Source of the DNA: Smallanthus sonchifolius
Lineage: Eukaryota > Streptophyta > Magnoliopsida > Asterales > Asteraceae
Assembly: GCA_023525975.1 (NCBI GenBank)
Contig: CM042030.1
Span: 24,422,350-24,486,349 of the forward strand
Direction: 5' to 3'
DNA: 64,000 bases
The notes beneath the pieces were generated by a model. The model saw nothing but the letters and a program-made list of their open reading frames with translations. It was not told where the DNA came from and did not search any database. Shown here piece after piece: positions 45,669 to 57,256 of the stretch. Each line of letters begins with the position of its first letter. Positions within the stretch are counted from its first letter, which is position 1. Both the position numbers and the translations under genes were made by a program.

Positions 45669-47035
45669 TAGATCTAGCTTTTTCACACATTTATAAGTTG
45701 ATTTCTCTTCATTTCAAGTTTATTTACATGTGTGACTTATATATTATACATATATATACACACCATAGTTGTTCATAATAATTATAATGTCTATACACAT
45801 GTTTTTATATCCCAAAAATCTAATATCTTTACATATCGATAGGAAAGTCACCAACAAACTTTCTTTTTGACCAATTTTCATATAAAACTTGTTTGTACAA
45901 AGTTTTAGCTCTTGTTTAGAAGTTTTAAGAATACATTTTTCTTTGGGTGATCCTTATACATTTTAAACCATGATTTAAAGAAAATACTACGAATATAAAG
46001 ATGAAATAGAGGAAGTCTTTACCACTAGACAAGCTAGGGAAGATAACACCTTAGATGATGATTGATAGAGAGAAATAGCAAGATCTTGAACTCTTTGGCT
46101 TGATTCCTTGAGAAAATACTTGGAATTCTTCTTGATTCACCAAAAGATGGAGGGTTTAAACTTGATAATGGATGAAAACTTGAAGGAAAAGATGAAGGTG
46201 TAGATTGTTGTTGTTGAGCCGTAGAAAAGAGAGAGAGAAAGTGTAGATTGTTGTTGTGGATGGAATGTTAGATTCTTTAAATGAGTATATGGGATGAATA
46301 TATTGAGTGTTTAAGATGGGTTGAGTGTTATAGTGGTTGAATGAAAGTGGTCTTGTCCTTACAACAATCATGGAGACTTGGAGTGTGGGTTTGGGAGAAT
46401 GAACATGTCTTGTACATATAAAAATCAAGTATGAAGGAGTTTGGGTGGTAGGGTGGGCCCCATAAGGGAAATCTCGGCCAAAGGTCAATGGGGGGTGGGG
46501 TTGGGGTAGTTAGGTGATTAGATGATTATTTAGTGTGGATATTTAGGTCATTAGGTGCGTTAATCGCGATTAGGGCTCGAAACAGAAATTTAATGCGGAT
46601 TTCGATTCTTTAATGACATTTTAAATTATAGTTTACTAGTTTATGACTAATTTAGTGAAAAACACTCAACTCATTTATTATATGGGTTGTATATATGTTT
46701 TATTGCGTGTAGTTACGTTTAGGATTGTCGGTAGACGGTGAAACCTTTGATTTTCGCCATTACAAATCATTTAATGAAATGCGGACTTTGAAATATATAT
46801 TTGAATGTATAAACATATATTTCATGTATTATGGATCTTTGGACATTTAGGTTAGGCACCAACTTTCGTATTAATCGGGTTATGCTTATACGTGACCCCG
46901 TAATTCCTAAAATTACCAAAGTATGAAATGGGTCAATATATGGCTATTACTAGACTTTAGTACCTAATTCATGAAACTAAGTCAATCCGGAATATGTAAT
47001 CGCGTTTAAGTTATGTACGAAATGTCGGGTGTACA
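45669..47035 (-). repeat. LARD1 LTR D, partial
   Basis: It begins at a point matching about 10961 of LTR A (TAGATCTAGC) and runs to the outer edge. The joint with the internal fragment shares TTG, so a deletion of about 5.8 kb (internal plus LTR) is likely. Near the end about 13 bases are deleted (GTACGAAATGTCGGG) and the edge reads GGGTGTACA instead of GGGTGTCACA. AATGG follows. Confidence 0.82.
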
Positions 47036-47040
47036 AATGG

Positions 47041-47156
47041 TGATGGAAGCTCTAATCAAGGATGCATCTGCAGAAAAACTGTTGCTGAGCTGTATCCACC
47101 TAAGGTAAAATCTCGTCTCTGTTCCTCTGACTGTGTTGACATGATTGTTCACTATC
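47041..47156 (+). pseudogene. relic copia gag, second part
   Basis: This continues the 8467-8624 frame without a shift once LARD1 and one AATGG copy are discounted. It reads GCICRKTVAELYPPKV and CSSDCVDMIVHY before being cut by the gypsy3 LTR at 47157. The rest is outside the window. Conservation of frame across a 38 kb insertion supports the layer order. Confidence 0.72.
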
Positions 47157-49205
47157 TGTGACAATTCGGATTTTCGAGTTAATTTCGTTAGCAAATCCAT
47201 TTAAATATTAACCTATTTAGCCTCAACCCTAACTACAGGGACTAATCCTTCCTATATTCAAACTCATTTACACAAAACTTGAGGGACTAACTTGTAATTA
47301 ACTTATAATTGGTTCCTGTTGACTTTTATAAAGTCAAACTAACCAAAACTTAACCTAACTAACCAAACCTAAACCATAAGGACCAATTCTGCCATTTCAA
47401 AACTTCATGTCATGAAACAAGAGGGACTAGTATTGTAAATAATCCAATTTTGATTTCTGTTTGACTTTCAGAAAGTCAAACTCATGGCTTTAACCAAATT
47501 CAAATGATCATGATCGATTTCTATTGAGTTTGTAACCGTTCCTCGTGATTAAACCGTTTATGACCGTCATCAACATCTTAAATGCGGAAATTGATTCAGT
47601 TTAAACTCAAATAATGAACATTTAACTCAAAACCATCGACAGTGATCATGTAGCAATCAAATTCGTTTAAAACCTGTAATAATTCCCCAATTTAACACCC
47701 GGCACACCTAAGTCGAACACTTGTGAAACGCCTGTAAACATCAGCTTGACCGGAATCACAGCAGAGGTTGCTGGGGATCAAACAAGTCGTGGTCGGCTAC
47801 TGTTCTAGTCGGTCTCAATCAATTCAACACCTATTCTGGTAAATTCCCACACCATTAGCTTTGTTGAAGTCTCTAGAATGAAAGCCCTACGGTTACAGGG
47901 GCTTACAACATCAAATTTGGCATGAACCCGATTATGGGGTTCATGCAAAACCAGTTTAATTGATCACCATCCTAGACCTGATTTAAATCTAATTAAATTA
48001 CATGTTTAGTTTCGAAATCTTTCACTAATCAAAAGCCATGTGGTTATAACAACTTTTATTATCAGAATCCGCCGATTTGATTTTGAGTTCTTGAATAGGG
48101 TTTCGGCCATCCAATCCTCAATTAAACGATTCAAAAGTTGATGTTTTCCCAATTAAACTTGTCCTGAGGCTCGTATTTGCCCCGTAATCAGAACCCCTAT
48201 GCTTAACTTCCAAACCATAGTCGAAATCTGTGGATTTGGGACAGGATTCGAACTAGAATGCGTATGGGAGGAGAACCAACTAGACTTGTATTTTAAAACT
48301 ATTCGGAACCGGGTTCAGTTGCGATGACCCTAGCGGGCGGGACTAGTTAAACACATGTGCTGATGGGGAGGAGACCCGGGTTCGAGTCTCCCCTCCCGTG
48401 TTTTTGGTTTTTAATTATTTTTAGGCATTATTTAATTATAAAACCCTTACCCATATTATTATATTAATATATAAATGTGTTTTAACCCCGTAAATCCCCC
48501 GTAGACTCGTGTTTGGTTTTATAACTTATAATTATTATTATCTCCACTTTTAAAATAATATATTAATATTATTTTCAAAACACGAATTCAAATAAAATAA
48601 TATGTTTATATTATTTTCAACCCGTGACTTATAATATAAAATAATATATATTTTATATTATTTCGCCTCATTTATTTATCTCGTGTAACGTTTCTAACTT
48701 ATAAATAATGTAATTATTTGTATTATTTACCCTCGGTTTTATGCTCGAATAAAAATAATATATTTATTATTTTGTCACGTAAATGATTATCGTATATTTC
48801 CTACGAGTTCAAAAATAATATATATGTTATATTATTTTCTTACATCATTATTAATTGATACAAACGTACGAATTTATTTATTTATTTAATATTATTCGTA
48901 TTAGAGACGTTCGACACGTAACACATTGGTCTTAAATATTATATTAAGAAATCTATATTCCCGTAGACACGTTCGTCTACTCATTAATCCTTAGAATGCG
49001 TTAAGACATTCTAACTATTTGTGTCGTCGTCACAGATCCCAAGTTGTCCCTAATTACTATGTTTATAATTCTAGGGCATGCGTAAGCCGTGCAGGCAAAC
49101 ACTTGAGGTTCCAAATCTCTTTCTTTTGTGACTCAATCTACAACTCAATCTAGGTGAGTTTTACGGCCCCTTTTACTGTTTTATTTTATTGGGGGAGAAA
49201 ACATG
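47157..49205 (+). repeat. gypsy3 LTR, 5' part, cut by Tat-like element
   Basis: It starts TGTGACAATTCGG and follows the gypsy1 LTR plan: leader-like region, tRNA-like segment (48321-48399), AT-rich stretch, donor-like TAG|GTGAGTTTTAC (GT at 49154), and the GGGGGAGAAAACATG block. Divergence from gypsy1 is large, so it is a sister family. It ends at 49205 where the Tat-like LTR begins. Whether it is a solo LTR or part of a full element cannot be seen. Confidence 0.85.
48321..48399 (+). other. tRNA-like segment in gypsy3 LTR
   Basis: CTAGCGGGCGGGACTAG and GGTTCGAGTCT are spaced as in gypsy1. The outer stem is now GGGAGG with CCTCCC, different bases but still paired, and AGAC pairs with GTCT inside. 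Confidence 0.6.
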
Positions 49206-51162
49206 TGATGTGTTGTTTTTAATATATAAAAATATAATAAATATATTTTTAGGATAGTCTTACGAGATCAGGTTTTAAATTTATAAAATAATAATTACTT
49301 TAACTTAAAAACACACACAATAGACAAGTGTACCTATCGCAGCGTAATATAGTTTAGGTAAAAACCAAGTATCGAACCAATGGACACGGTCGAATTCCAA
49401 TACTCAACTTTTTGTTAACGTTTAGCTGGTTTAATTAGTGAGTGAGTTTTGTGTGCTTATGGAACAGAAAAGTAAATGACAGAAAAGTAAATGGCGGTAA
49501 AGTAAATAGCGGAAAAGTAAAAACGTGCGTGAAGTGTGTAATAGAAATGTGACGAACAGAATAGTAAATAACAGGAAAGTAAATAGGTCGGAAATGATCA
49601 GGTTACGAATAGTATTGCTTTGGGTTTTGTGACACCCAGTAATTAAGGTAAATATCCATATTACATAAATGCACGTTCAAATCATATATTTTCGTGAAGT
49701 ATTATTTTGAATAAGTAAAGTTAAGGAGTCTAGCAAAGAAACTTATATAAAAATAGTAATCTTTATGAATTACTAGGGAAATAAGCGGTAATAAACCGCA
49801 AGGTACGGTTGTTGGTGATTATCAAGTAAGTTATTCTAGTAAAAGTCTAGGGAGACGCTTTAACTTAAAAACACAAATATTGGTGACTAAACTCTTGAAA
49901 GTTGACATATAAATAATTGTTACATGTCACTATGTTATTTTATGTGTAAAACACGTGTGATTTAGTTAAAGTAATGACTAGGTCGGGATCAACAAGTAGT
50001 CTAATAAACAAGTCAAAATACACAAAAACATATAAGATATGTGATCGTTAAAAGTTTTACACCAAGTATTAGATCACGCAATCACCTAGAAGCTTGACAC
50101 CACCACAGAACCTATCCAACTAGGACTGGGATTGTAATTATGGGATGTGACAAGACCCAACCCCCACCCTACTACCCCATTTTCGGCCATACCTATGTGG
50201 GACCACCCACACACCCACTCCACCATACTTGCCACCATCATGTTGTCATAAGCCCATACCCTATTAACCAAGTATGCAAGCAAGACTCAAGCCGTCAAAT
50301 CAATCACCCTTTGATGAGACTTGGCTGAATTCAACACCCAACCCCCCATCCCTTCTACCCCTACTTCGGCCGAAAGTCAAGGAAGGACCCACCCATGTAA
50401 CATCACCTCACCACTCCCATACTTATGTCATAAGAGACCATACCCATGTCATAGAAGACCATACTTCTTTGAGTGTAGACCACACCAACATCTCCATCAC
50501 ATTAAATGCACTCACTTATACACTCAACCTCTCACTCTCTCATATATATACACACTCATGGCACACATACACATACACCAACACTTTGCATTTTTCGAAT
50601 TCAAGAACAATCCATAAAGAAGTTGAGTTAGAGTTGAAGATTCAAGGAAGGTTTGGAGTCTAGGAGTCGGATTTGATAACAACACGAGCACCTAGTGTCT
50701 TCCATACGTCTTTCTTCACCTAGCTTGACTATTGGTACGAAACCATCATCCATCTTTTATATTTTCTTTACTCCTTAGAGAAAACAGGTTGTTCATCCTA
50801 ATAATTAAAGGAGGTTTAAAAAGCTAAAGAGTTTTTATAAAGTTTAACATTATTATGATTAAAAAATAAACTTTATATAAAAAGATGTATGAAATTCGAA
50901 AATGATAAATTTTTATACATAAGTTAATATCTTAACATAATTACGAGATATGTGTTGATTTGAATTCATGATGCTAAGTTAAGAATTGATAAACTAAAAA
51001 GATGTGTGTAAATGTGTATATATGTGTGTAGCCGAAAATTGTATGTATGGGTGTATATGTGGTTGTTTTGATACCATAATGATAGTTGTAAATGTTAAAA
51101 AGCATGATTAACACTAGATTAAAAGGTTTGAAATGGATACATACATGAAGGAAACATGATAT

Positions 51163-51164
<2 letters not shown>

Positions 51165-51194
<30 letters not shown>
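51165..51194. repeat. AT microsatellite in gypsy2 5' LTR
   Basis: About 15 AT dinucleotides. The 3' LTR copy (about 59730-59753) is shorter, a length difference arisen since insertion. Confidence 0.9.
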
Positions 51195-51197
<3 letters not shown>

Positions 51198-52360
51198 GGT
51201 GTGTTTTGGAGAACTTGATAAATGTATGTTCATAAAGTGTTAAACTTGTTAAAATGAGAATTATTGAATCATATGTATGCATGATTAGGGAGTATGTTCA
51301 TAAAAATAGTTTATGATATTGGTTAAAAACATGACAATACAAATATATATAGATATATATAGATATACATATTGATAACTTATCAGGTTCTGGAAATGTA
51401 TACTAAGAAGATCATGTTAAAAAAAAAAAAAAACCCAAATATTATACATAAGGTATATGCATGTGTATTGGCATGAAATTGTTATGATTAAAGTGTTTGG
51501 GACATTTGGTAACAATATAAAGCATACATGCACATATCATGATGAAATAACCATACATAGGTTCATGTGCACGAAATTAAAGATGTTTCAGTTAAAAATA
51601 AATAAGTGTATGATTGAAATGTAGTCATACTTGTGTGTATATATTTGAAAGAAATATAAATACATGTCGAACTGAAACAAGTTAATAAATATCATTCGGA
51701 ATAAGTAATTGTATGTGTACATAGAGATAGACATACATAGAAAATACTTGAACGACACCTGTGATTGATATAATTGTTAGTAAAGAATGATTATATGTGT
51801 TTATACGTGGACTATAATATAAATATATTATAAGACAATTGCAAAAATAATATTTATTTTTGACAAGTATAACGAGTCACCAATATGGAAATATAATAGT
51901 TTTCCGAAAAATAAATAAAGCGTCTAGACTTGAATAATAATCACCAACGAGTCGTCATGAGAAAACAATGTTTTTAAATAAACAAAGTCGAACTTAACAA
52001 GAATAGTTAAGTCGGGTGAACAACTTGCGTTTAAGACGGGTAGTCTTAACGGGCATAGTATCCTTGTGTAATTAGGATACGGATAAGCGGTCTGCTTTAT
52101 TTAAAGATTTGCTAGCACATACTTATATCAAGGTGAGTTTCACTAATCCCCCTTTTTCTAAAGTTTTTGAAATGATTTGGGGTGGAAACATACTTGTAAA
52201 AGACTTTTGTATGTAAATGAATGAACTAATGATCTGACCGTATGTGTGTATTGAGGGAAAAGTAAAGTACTTAAAGTCCTCTGAATAAGTTAGTAACCAT
52301 TAGCTATTTTAGCCCGGGATTATATGGATAGTACTATTGGGGGTGACGCCTCCGGTCATG

Positions 52361-52375
52361 GTTAGTCGCGCTAAC
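52361..52375 (+). other. conserved LTR hairpin (gypsy2 5' LTR)
   Basis: Arms GTTAG and CTAAC with loop TCGCG. The outer pair is lost here by a change to CTAACAAGG, while the 3' LTR copy keeps 7 bp. Confidence 0.72.
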
Positions 52376-52552
52376 AAGGGGTCAAAAGGGCCGAATGACC
52401 GCATATTGTCTTACTCGCAAAAAGGCGAAGGGGAGGCAAAAAAGGTCGGGGTTTGGTTACAGTCTCGTACATTACATACTATTTTGTATTCCTTGCAAGC
52501 TTACAAATGGGGTCAATAGATTGGATTAGTATTCAAATTCATTGGTAATACA

Positions 52553-52700
52553 TGCAAAAGAGTTCTGATCAGGTTAAAGTGATCAAGTTTTAAGCAAAAG
52601 AGTTCTGATCAGGTTAAAGTGATCAGGTTTTAAGCAAAAGGGTTCTGATCAGGTTTAAATAAAGGGTTTTGATTAGGTGAAAATGATCAGGTTTAAACAT
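52553..52700 (+). repeat. 40-bp GATCAGG repeats in gypsy2 5' LTR
   Basis: Two good units plus degenerate ones, with AAAAGAGTTCTGATCAGG and AAAGTGATCA in each. The repeats lie between the hairpin and the acceptor of the putative intron. The same array is at about 61111-61255 in the 3' LTR. Confidence 0.85.
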
Positions 52701-53046
52701 TGGGTTTATGTTAACTCTTTATAATAATTTGTGAACTCACCAACCTCGTGTTGACGTTTTTAAGTATGTTTTCAGGAAAATGAACGTGGTCTCCAGGCTA
52801 GCAATGTAGGTTACTTACATACATGAGGATACAGCTTTTGGAAGGATTTCACTTGTATAACTCATGGTTTTGAGTCATATTTGAGAAATCTTAAACTTTG
52901 TAAAAACTAAGTTATGTTTTGGGATGTAAACATTTAAACTTTGGTTATGTATCCATTATCATGTATGTGTTTGCGGTAATCATATGCTTCGAAAACCAGT
53001 GAACGTTACGCCTCGCGTTTCCGCCTTGGCGGGGTGTGACAGAACT

Positions 53047-53058
53047 TGGTATCAGAGC
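53047..53058 (+). other. gypsy2 primer-binding site (tRNA-iMet)
   Basis: TGGTATCAGAGC lies five bases after the LTR edge at 53041. Confidence 0.92.
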
Positions 53059-53254
53059 CATTGATTATAGCGAACTAGGAGTCTAAAATGGAACCTAGTC
53101 TATAATTTGAATGACTCACTAAAACGTTTTCATTGCATAAGCATTGCATAAGCATTGCATAACCAGTCATCATGTAATATGGATATTGTAGTCACGCCAT
53201 GTCAACACACTAACCCCACTTAAAATCCATAGTTAGGAAACGTCTTACACAACA

Positions 53255-53800
53255 ATGGCTGAATCCACCGGAGAGACCATGCCCAGAGGACCAAGGATCG
53301 ACGCATCATACTTGGAATGGCTTTGCCAAGTAGTTCAAATGTGGAGGGTGGAGGAGGATCTCCCTGCGACCTGTGACTCTGTCGGACTGACATGCGAATC
53401 ACAACCAGTGCCGCTCACCGGGGAGTGCGCAGAATGCACCATCCCTTTACTTGTGTCTCGAACTAGTAAGCAAGGGATAGAGATTGATCTCTTGGAGATG
53501 AATGTGAAGTCCATCCGAAGGGACTTGGCAACTCTTCCAACTTTAGTGGAAAATGTTAATGGGATGGCGGAGGATCAGAAATTAATCGACCAGTCCCTTC
53601 AGCATACATCCAGCCACATGATGGAGTTCGAGAAGAGATTGGCGGAAATGGAGAGGAGGACCGCCGGAGCCGAACGGAGGGCAGAAGTAGCCGAGCAGAG
53701 GGCGATAGATGCTGAACTTCAGGCTACTCTAGCTGAGGCACGCGTGGAGCAGATGCTAACTTCAACTACCGTTCCGACAGGAACGCTTGCCTATTTCTAG
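53255..53800 (+). CDS. extra ORF upstream of gag in gypsy2 (181 aa, coiled coil)
   Basis: The frame opens with MAESTGETMPRGPRID about 200 bases after the primer site and closes with TAG. Residues 1-75 include several Cys (CDSVGLTCES, CAECT) without a clear zinc motif. Residues 85-170 are strongly helical and charged, with Ala/Glu/Arg-rich heptads (RLAEMERRTAGAERRAEVAE), a likely coiled coil. I do not recognise a family. It is fully open although the gag-pol next to it has six stops and a frame break. A GC-rich hairpin (ACGGGC / GCCCGT, 53807-53827) follows the stop. Extra ORFs before gag are known from Ogre/Tat elements. One in a chromovirus-like element is unusual. A structural or regulatory role is only a guess. 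Confidence 0.6.
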   Translation: MAESTGETMPRGPRIDASYLEWLCQVVQMWRVEEDLPATCDSVGLTCESQPVPLTGECAECTIPLLVSRTSKQGIEIDLLEMNVKSIRRDLATLPTLVENVNGMAEDQKLIDQSLQHTSSHMMEFEKRLAEMERRTAGAERRAEVAEQRAIDAELQATLAEARVEQMLTSTTVPTGTLAYF

Positions 53801-54056
53801 ACCTATTACGGGCGGGTTGTGCCCGTAGCACGTTATGTGGTTTAAAACTTTAGTAATGATGTGGTTATGTGAACCCATCCCTTTTGTATCCTTGTCTTTT
53901 GGAACAATGTACTATGTATGTTTTAACTATGTATGTGATGGTTTATGTTGTGATGATGGTTGTTTACGTTTGACGTTGTTGTATCCTTATGTCATGATCT
54001 ATCATTATTATTATATAATTTTGTTTCTTTTTAAATGTTATGTTAGAACGAACGTC
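53801..54056 (+). other. T-rich spacer between extra ORF and gag
   Basis: The spacer holds a short hairpin and then a T-rich, ATG-rich stretch ending TTTTTAAATGTTATGTTAG|AACG just before the gag ATG. That end resembles a splice acceptor. No strong donor is seen in the spacer. An open frame through part of it has no protein character. Confidence 0.45.
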
Positions 54057-54985
54057 ATGGCACCTAAGCGAAGGACGCCCCGTAACACTACTAGTGGCAA
54101 CAACGAGACGATTTCCTCAAACGTGGAACAACTCATAGCACAGCGAGTAGCTGCCGCCATGGAGCAGTATGAAGCAAATTGAAATAGTGGCGGAGGAAAC
54201 GGCAGCGGTACCGGCGGAGGAGGTGCAGGAGGTAGCGGTACAGCAGGAGGTTCCAGAGGTAATAAAAAATAAATAAGCCATAACACATAGTCATGATCCG
54301 AATTAATGACGTTATGACTTGTGATTCTACAGATGCTCCAAATAGGAAGTGCACCTACAAGGCTTTCCTATCCTGCAACCCCCGCAGTTTTAATGGCATC
54401 GAGGGTGCAGTAGGACTAATGAGATGGATAGAAAAGATGGAGTCGGTGATTGATATAAGTGAATGCACCGCTAATTGCATGGTGAAGTATTCTACATGCA
54501 CACTCACTGATAAAGCTTTAACCTGGTGGAATTCACAAGTCAAGACTTTGGGGAGAGAGACAGCGTATCAATTATCTTGGGAAGACTTGAAAAACATGAT
54601 GATCGAGGAATATTGTCCTCAAAACGAATTGCAAAAGATTGAAACTGAGATGTGGAACTTACAAATGATCGGAGATGATGTGGCGGGGTACACTGACCGT
54701 TTTAATGAATTGGAAATTCTGGTACCTCATATGGTCACACCAGAACATAAGCGTGTGGAAAGGTATCTATGGGGCCTTGCGCCTCAAATTCGTAGTATGG
54801 TAACTTCATCTAATCCAATGGATGCCAAGAGTGCTATAACTTTAGCATTCAAACTGAGGGATGACGCAGTGCGTAATGGAGTATTTAGAAGGAAGGAGAA
54901 TGAGGAAGGTAGATCTGGGGAGAAAAGGAAATGGATGGGGAATTCAAGTAACAAATCTGGAAAACAAGGGTTTAAGAAACAATGA
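54057..54985 (+). pseudogene. gypsy2 gag, broken
   Basis: The start ATG at 54057 gives MAPKRRTPRNTTSGNN. A TGA at 54180-54182 interrupts it, followed by a Gly-rich linker. The frame is lost between about 54240 and 54292. From 54293 the retrotransposon gag core is open: FNGIEGAVGLMRWIEKMESV, LTWWNSQVKTLG, and NELEILVPHMVTPEHKRVER. This domain builds the particle shell. It ends at a TGA (54983-54985), just before the zinc-knuckle block that continues in the same frame. Confidence 0.9.
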
Positions 54986-54988
54986 ACT

Positions 54989-55855
54989 GTGAAGGCTTTT
55001 GCAGCCATCACAACGGAAAGGAAGGAGTATGATAGGGGCCTACCGAGGTGTAAGAAGTGCGGAAATCAGCACACCGGTGAATGTATCAAATGTGGGAAGT
55101 GTGACAGGTTTGGTCACACCACACAAGCTTGTCGAGTTAACGACCAAGCGGGGAAACTTAAACCGGGATGTTTCATATGTGGTGACCTGAAGCACTTCAA
55201 GAAGGATTGTCCCAAGTGGAAGAATCAGACGAACGCTCAGGCACGTGGGAGGGCATTTGTGATGGGTGCAAGGGACGCACGCCAGGACCCGAACATCGTC
55301 ACTGGTACGTTCCCGAAAAATAATCACTATGCCTCTGTACTTTTTGATTCGGGTGCGGATATGAGCTTTGTGTCGAATGATTTTAAATCCTTACTCAGTA
55401 TTAAGGCCAGCAAACTAGATCAAAGTTATACAATTGAATTAGCAAATGGAAAATTAATAGAAACCGGAGAGGTCATTAGGGGTTGTACTTTATGTTTAGA
55501 AAACCATACATTCAGTATAGACCTTCTACCCGTCGAACTAGGGAGTTTTGATATTGTTATTGGCATGGATTGGTTATCAAAGAATCGTGCCGAGATCGTA
55601 TGCTTCGAGAAGATTGTACGTATCCCACTACCAAGCGGAGAAATTCTTTCAATTCAAGGCGAAAAGTGTAGAATGATGTTGAAGATGATAAACTGCATGA
55701 AAGCTCATAAGTATCTACGCAAGGGTTATTGTGCATTCCTGGCTCACATCGTCGAGAAGAAACCCGAGGAACGTCGACTCGATGATATACCAATCGTTAG
55801 GGATTACCCTAAAGTATTTCCCGAGGACTTACCAGGATTACCACCATCAAGGTAA
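54989..55855 (+). pseudogene. gypsy2 zinc knuckles and protease
   Basis: Two clear CX2CX4HX4C knuckles, CGKCDRFGHTTQAC and CFICGDLKHFKKDC, follow a partial one (CKKCGNQHTGEC). They bind the genomic RNA. The aspartic protease follows with catalytic VLFDSGADMSFVS near 55338-55376 and the second conserved segment DIVIGMDWL near 55550-55576. It frees gag and pol products. The block ends at TAA (55853-55855), where gypsy1 has CAA. The upstream TGA separates it from gag in the same frame. Confidence 0.9.
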
Positions 55856-57253
55856 GTCGAGTTCCGGATCGACCTAGTACCAGGAGCCGCACCAGTTGCA
55901 CGATCTCCGTATCGTCTAGCCCCTTCCGAGATGCAGGAACTGTCGAGCCAACTACAAGAATTACTTGACAAAGGTTTCATAAGACTGAGTTTCTCTCCAT
56001 GGGGAGCTCCGGTCCTGTTTGTAAAGAAAAAGGATGGAACCTTTAGAATGTGTATTGATTACCGGGAATTGAATAAGCTGACAATCAAAAACCGGTATCC
56101 TCTTCCCCGAATAGACGATTTGTTTGATCAACTTCAAGGTTCTAGTTTCTATTCTAAAATTGATCTACGATCAGGGTATCATCAACTGAAAATTCAAGAA
56201 GAAGATATACCAAAAACGGATTTTAGGACTCGTTACGGTCACTACGAGTTCCTAGTTATGCCATTTGGCTTGACTAATGCACCGGTTGTTTTCATGGATC
56301 TCATGAACCGCGTGTGCAAGCCGTAATTGGATAAATTCGTGATTGTGTTTATCGATGACATATTGATATATTCACGAACCAAGGAAGAACATGAACATCA
56401 TTTGAAATTAATCTTAGAACTACTCAGGAATGAGAAGCTTTATGCCAAACTCTCTAAGTGTGAGTTTTGGATCCGAGAGGTTCACTTTCTTGGACACGTC
56501 ATCAATAAGAATGGTATTCACGTAGATCCATCCAAGATTGAAGCTATCAAAAACTGGGAAGCACCAAGAACTCCGACTGAGGTGCGTCAATTTCTGGTTT
56601 TGGCAGGCTATTACAGGCGATTTATCGAGAAATTTTCAAAGATAGCTTTGCCTATGACTATGCTAACTCAGAAGGACAAAAAGTTTGATTGGACTGATAA
56701 AAAAGAATCAGCCTTTCAATTTCTGAAGCAGAAACTTTGCAGTGCACCAATCATATCCCTTCCCGAAGGGACTGACAATTTCATTGTGTACTGTGACGCA
56801 TCACACCAAGGTCTGGGATGTGTATTGATGCAGGGAGAAAAAGTCATAGCATATGCATCCAGGCAGTTGAAAGTCCATGAGAAAAAATATACGACTCATG
56901 ATCTAGAATTGGGTGCTGTCGTGTTTGCACTCAAGATTTGGAGACATTACTTATACGGTACAAAATGTACTATCTTTACAGATCACAAGAGTCTCCAGCA
57001 CATCTTTAATCAGAAAGAACTCAACATGAGGCAACGTCGTTGGGTAGAGCTACTGAATGATTACGACTGTGATATCAAGTATCACCCTGGGAAGGCGAAT
57101 GTCGTAGCAGACGCCTTGAGTCGTAAGGAGCGAGTTAAAACTCTTCATGTACGTGCCCTAGGATTGACAATTCGTACGAGTCTCACGACTCAAATCCGGA
57201 TGGCACAACAAGAGGCAATCAAAGAAGAAAACATTCAGAATGAAGCTTTATGA
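55856..57253 (+). pseudogene. gypsy2 reverse transcriptase and RNase H
   Basis: RT opens with the primer-grip side MQELSSQLQELLDKGFIRLS, then CIDYRELNKLTIKNRYPLPR and the catalytic VFIDDILIYS near 56336-56365. A TAA at 56324-56326 interrupts it at KP_LDKF, where gypsy1 has TAC for Tyr. RNase H follows with VYCDASHQGLG, HDLELGAVVFALKIW and TDHKSLQHIF, and ends near YHPGKANVVADALSRKE. A TGA at 57251-57253 closes the block, where gypsy1 has a CGC Arg codon. Confidence 0.93.
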
Positions 57254-57256
57254 GGA

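Larger units (their letters stand above)
8625..47035 (-). mobile_element. LARD1: rearranged coding-poor gypsy-type element
   Basis: Both outer edges are LTR edges: TGTCACACCC at 8625 and a damaged copy of GGGTGTCACA ending at 47035. They are flanked by the 5-bp duplication AATGG (8620-8624 and 47036-47040). Inside are two full LTRs (A, B) around a 3.77 kb internal region, then a partial LTR (C), a short internal piece interrupted by LARD2, and a partial LTR (D). The arrangement fits unequal recombination between copies, followed by a large deletion. The minus orientation follows from the primer site at 16086-16097. No gag or pol is recognised in its own sequence, so it is non-autonomous. Confidence 0.85.
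52133..52775 (+). other. putative LTR intron, gypsy2 5' LTR
   Basis: The donor is TCAAG|GTGAGTTTCAC and the acceptor is AAGTATGTTTTCAG|G, 643 bases. GAACTCACCAACC and GTTGACG precede the acceptor. Confidence 0.55.
49628..53041 (+). repeat. gypsy2 5' LTR (3414 bp)
   Basis: It starts TGTGACACCC and ends GGGGTGTGACA. It contains a TATA-like CATATATATA (50541-50550), an AT microsatellite, a putative intron, the conserved hairpin and 40-bp repeats. Small frames near 50140-50663 recur in the 3' LTR but are GC-poor promoter-side sequence without domains. Confidence 0.93.

Noticed and set aside
50140..50663. Pro/His-rich frames in gypsy2 LTRs (also 58709-59265)
   Set aside because: They lie at the LTR promoter side, overlap in several frames and have no domain.
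53835..54056. N-terminal extension of gag into the spacer
   Set aside because: The translated stretch is Cys/Tyr/Phe-rich low-complexity sequence unlike gag. MAPKRR at 54057 is a better start.
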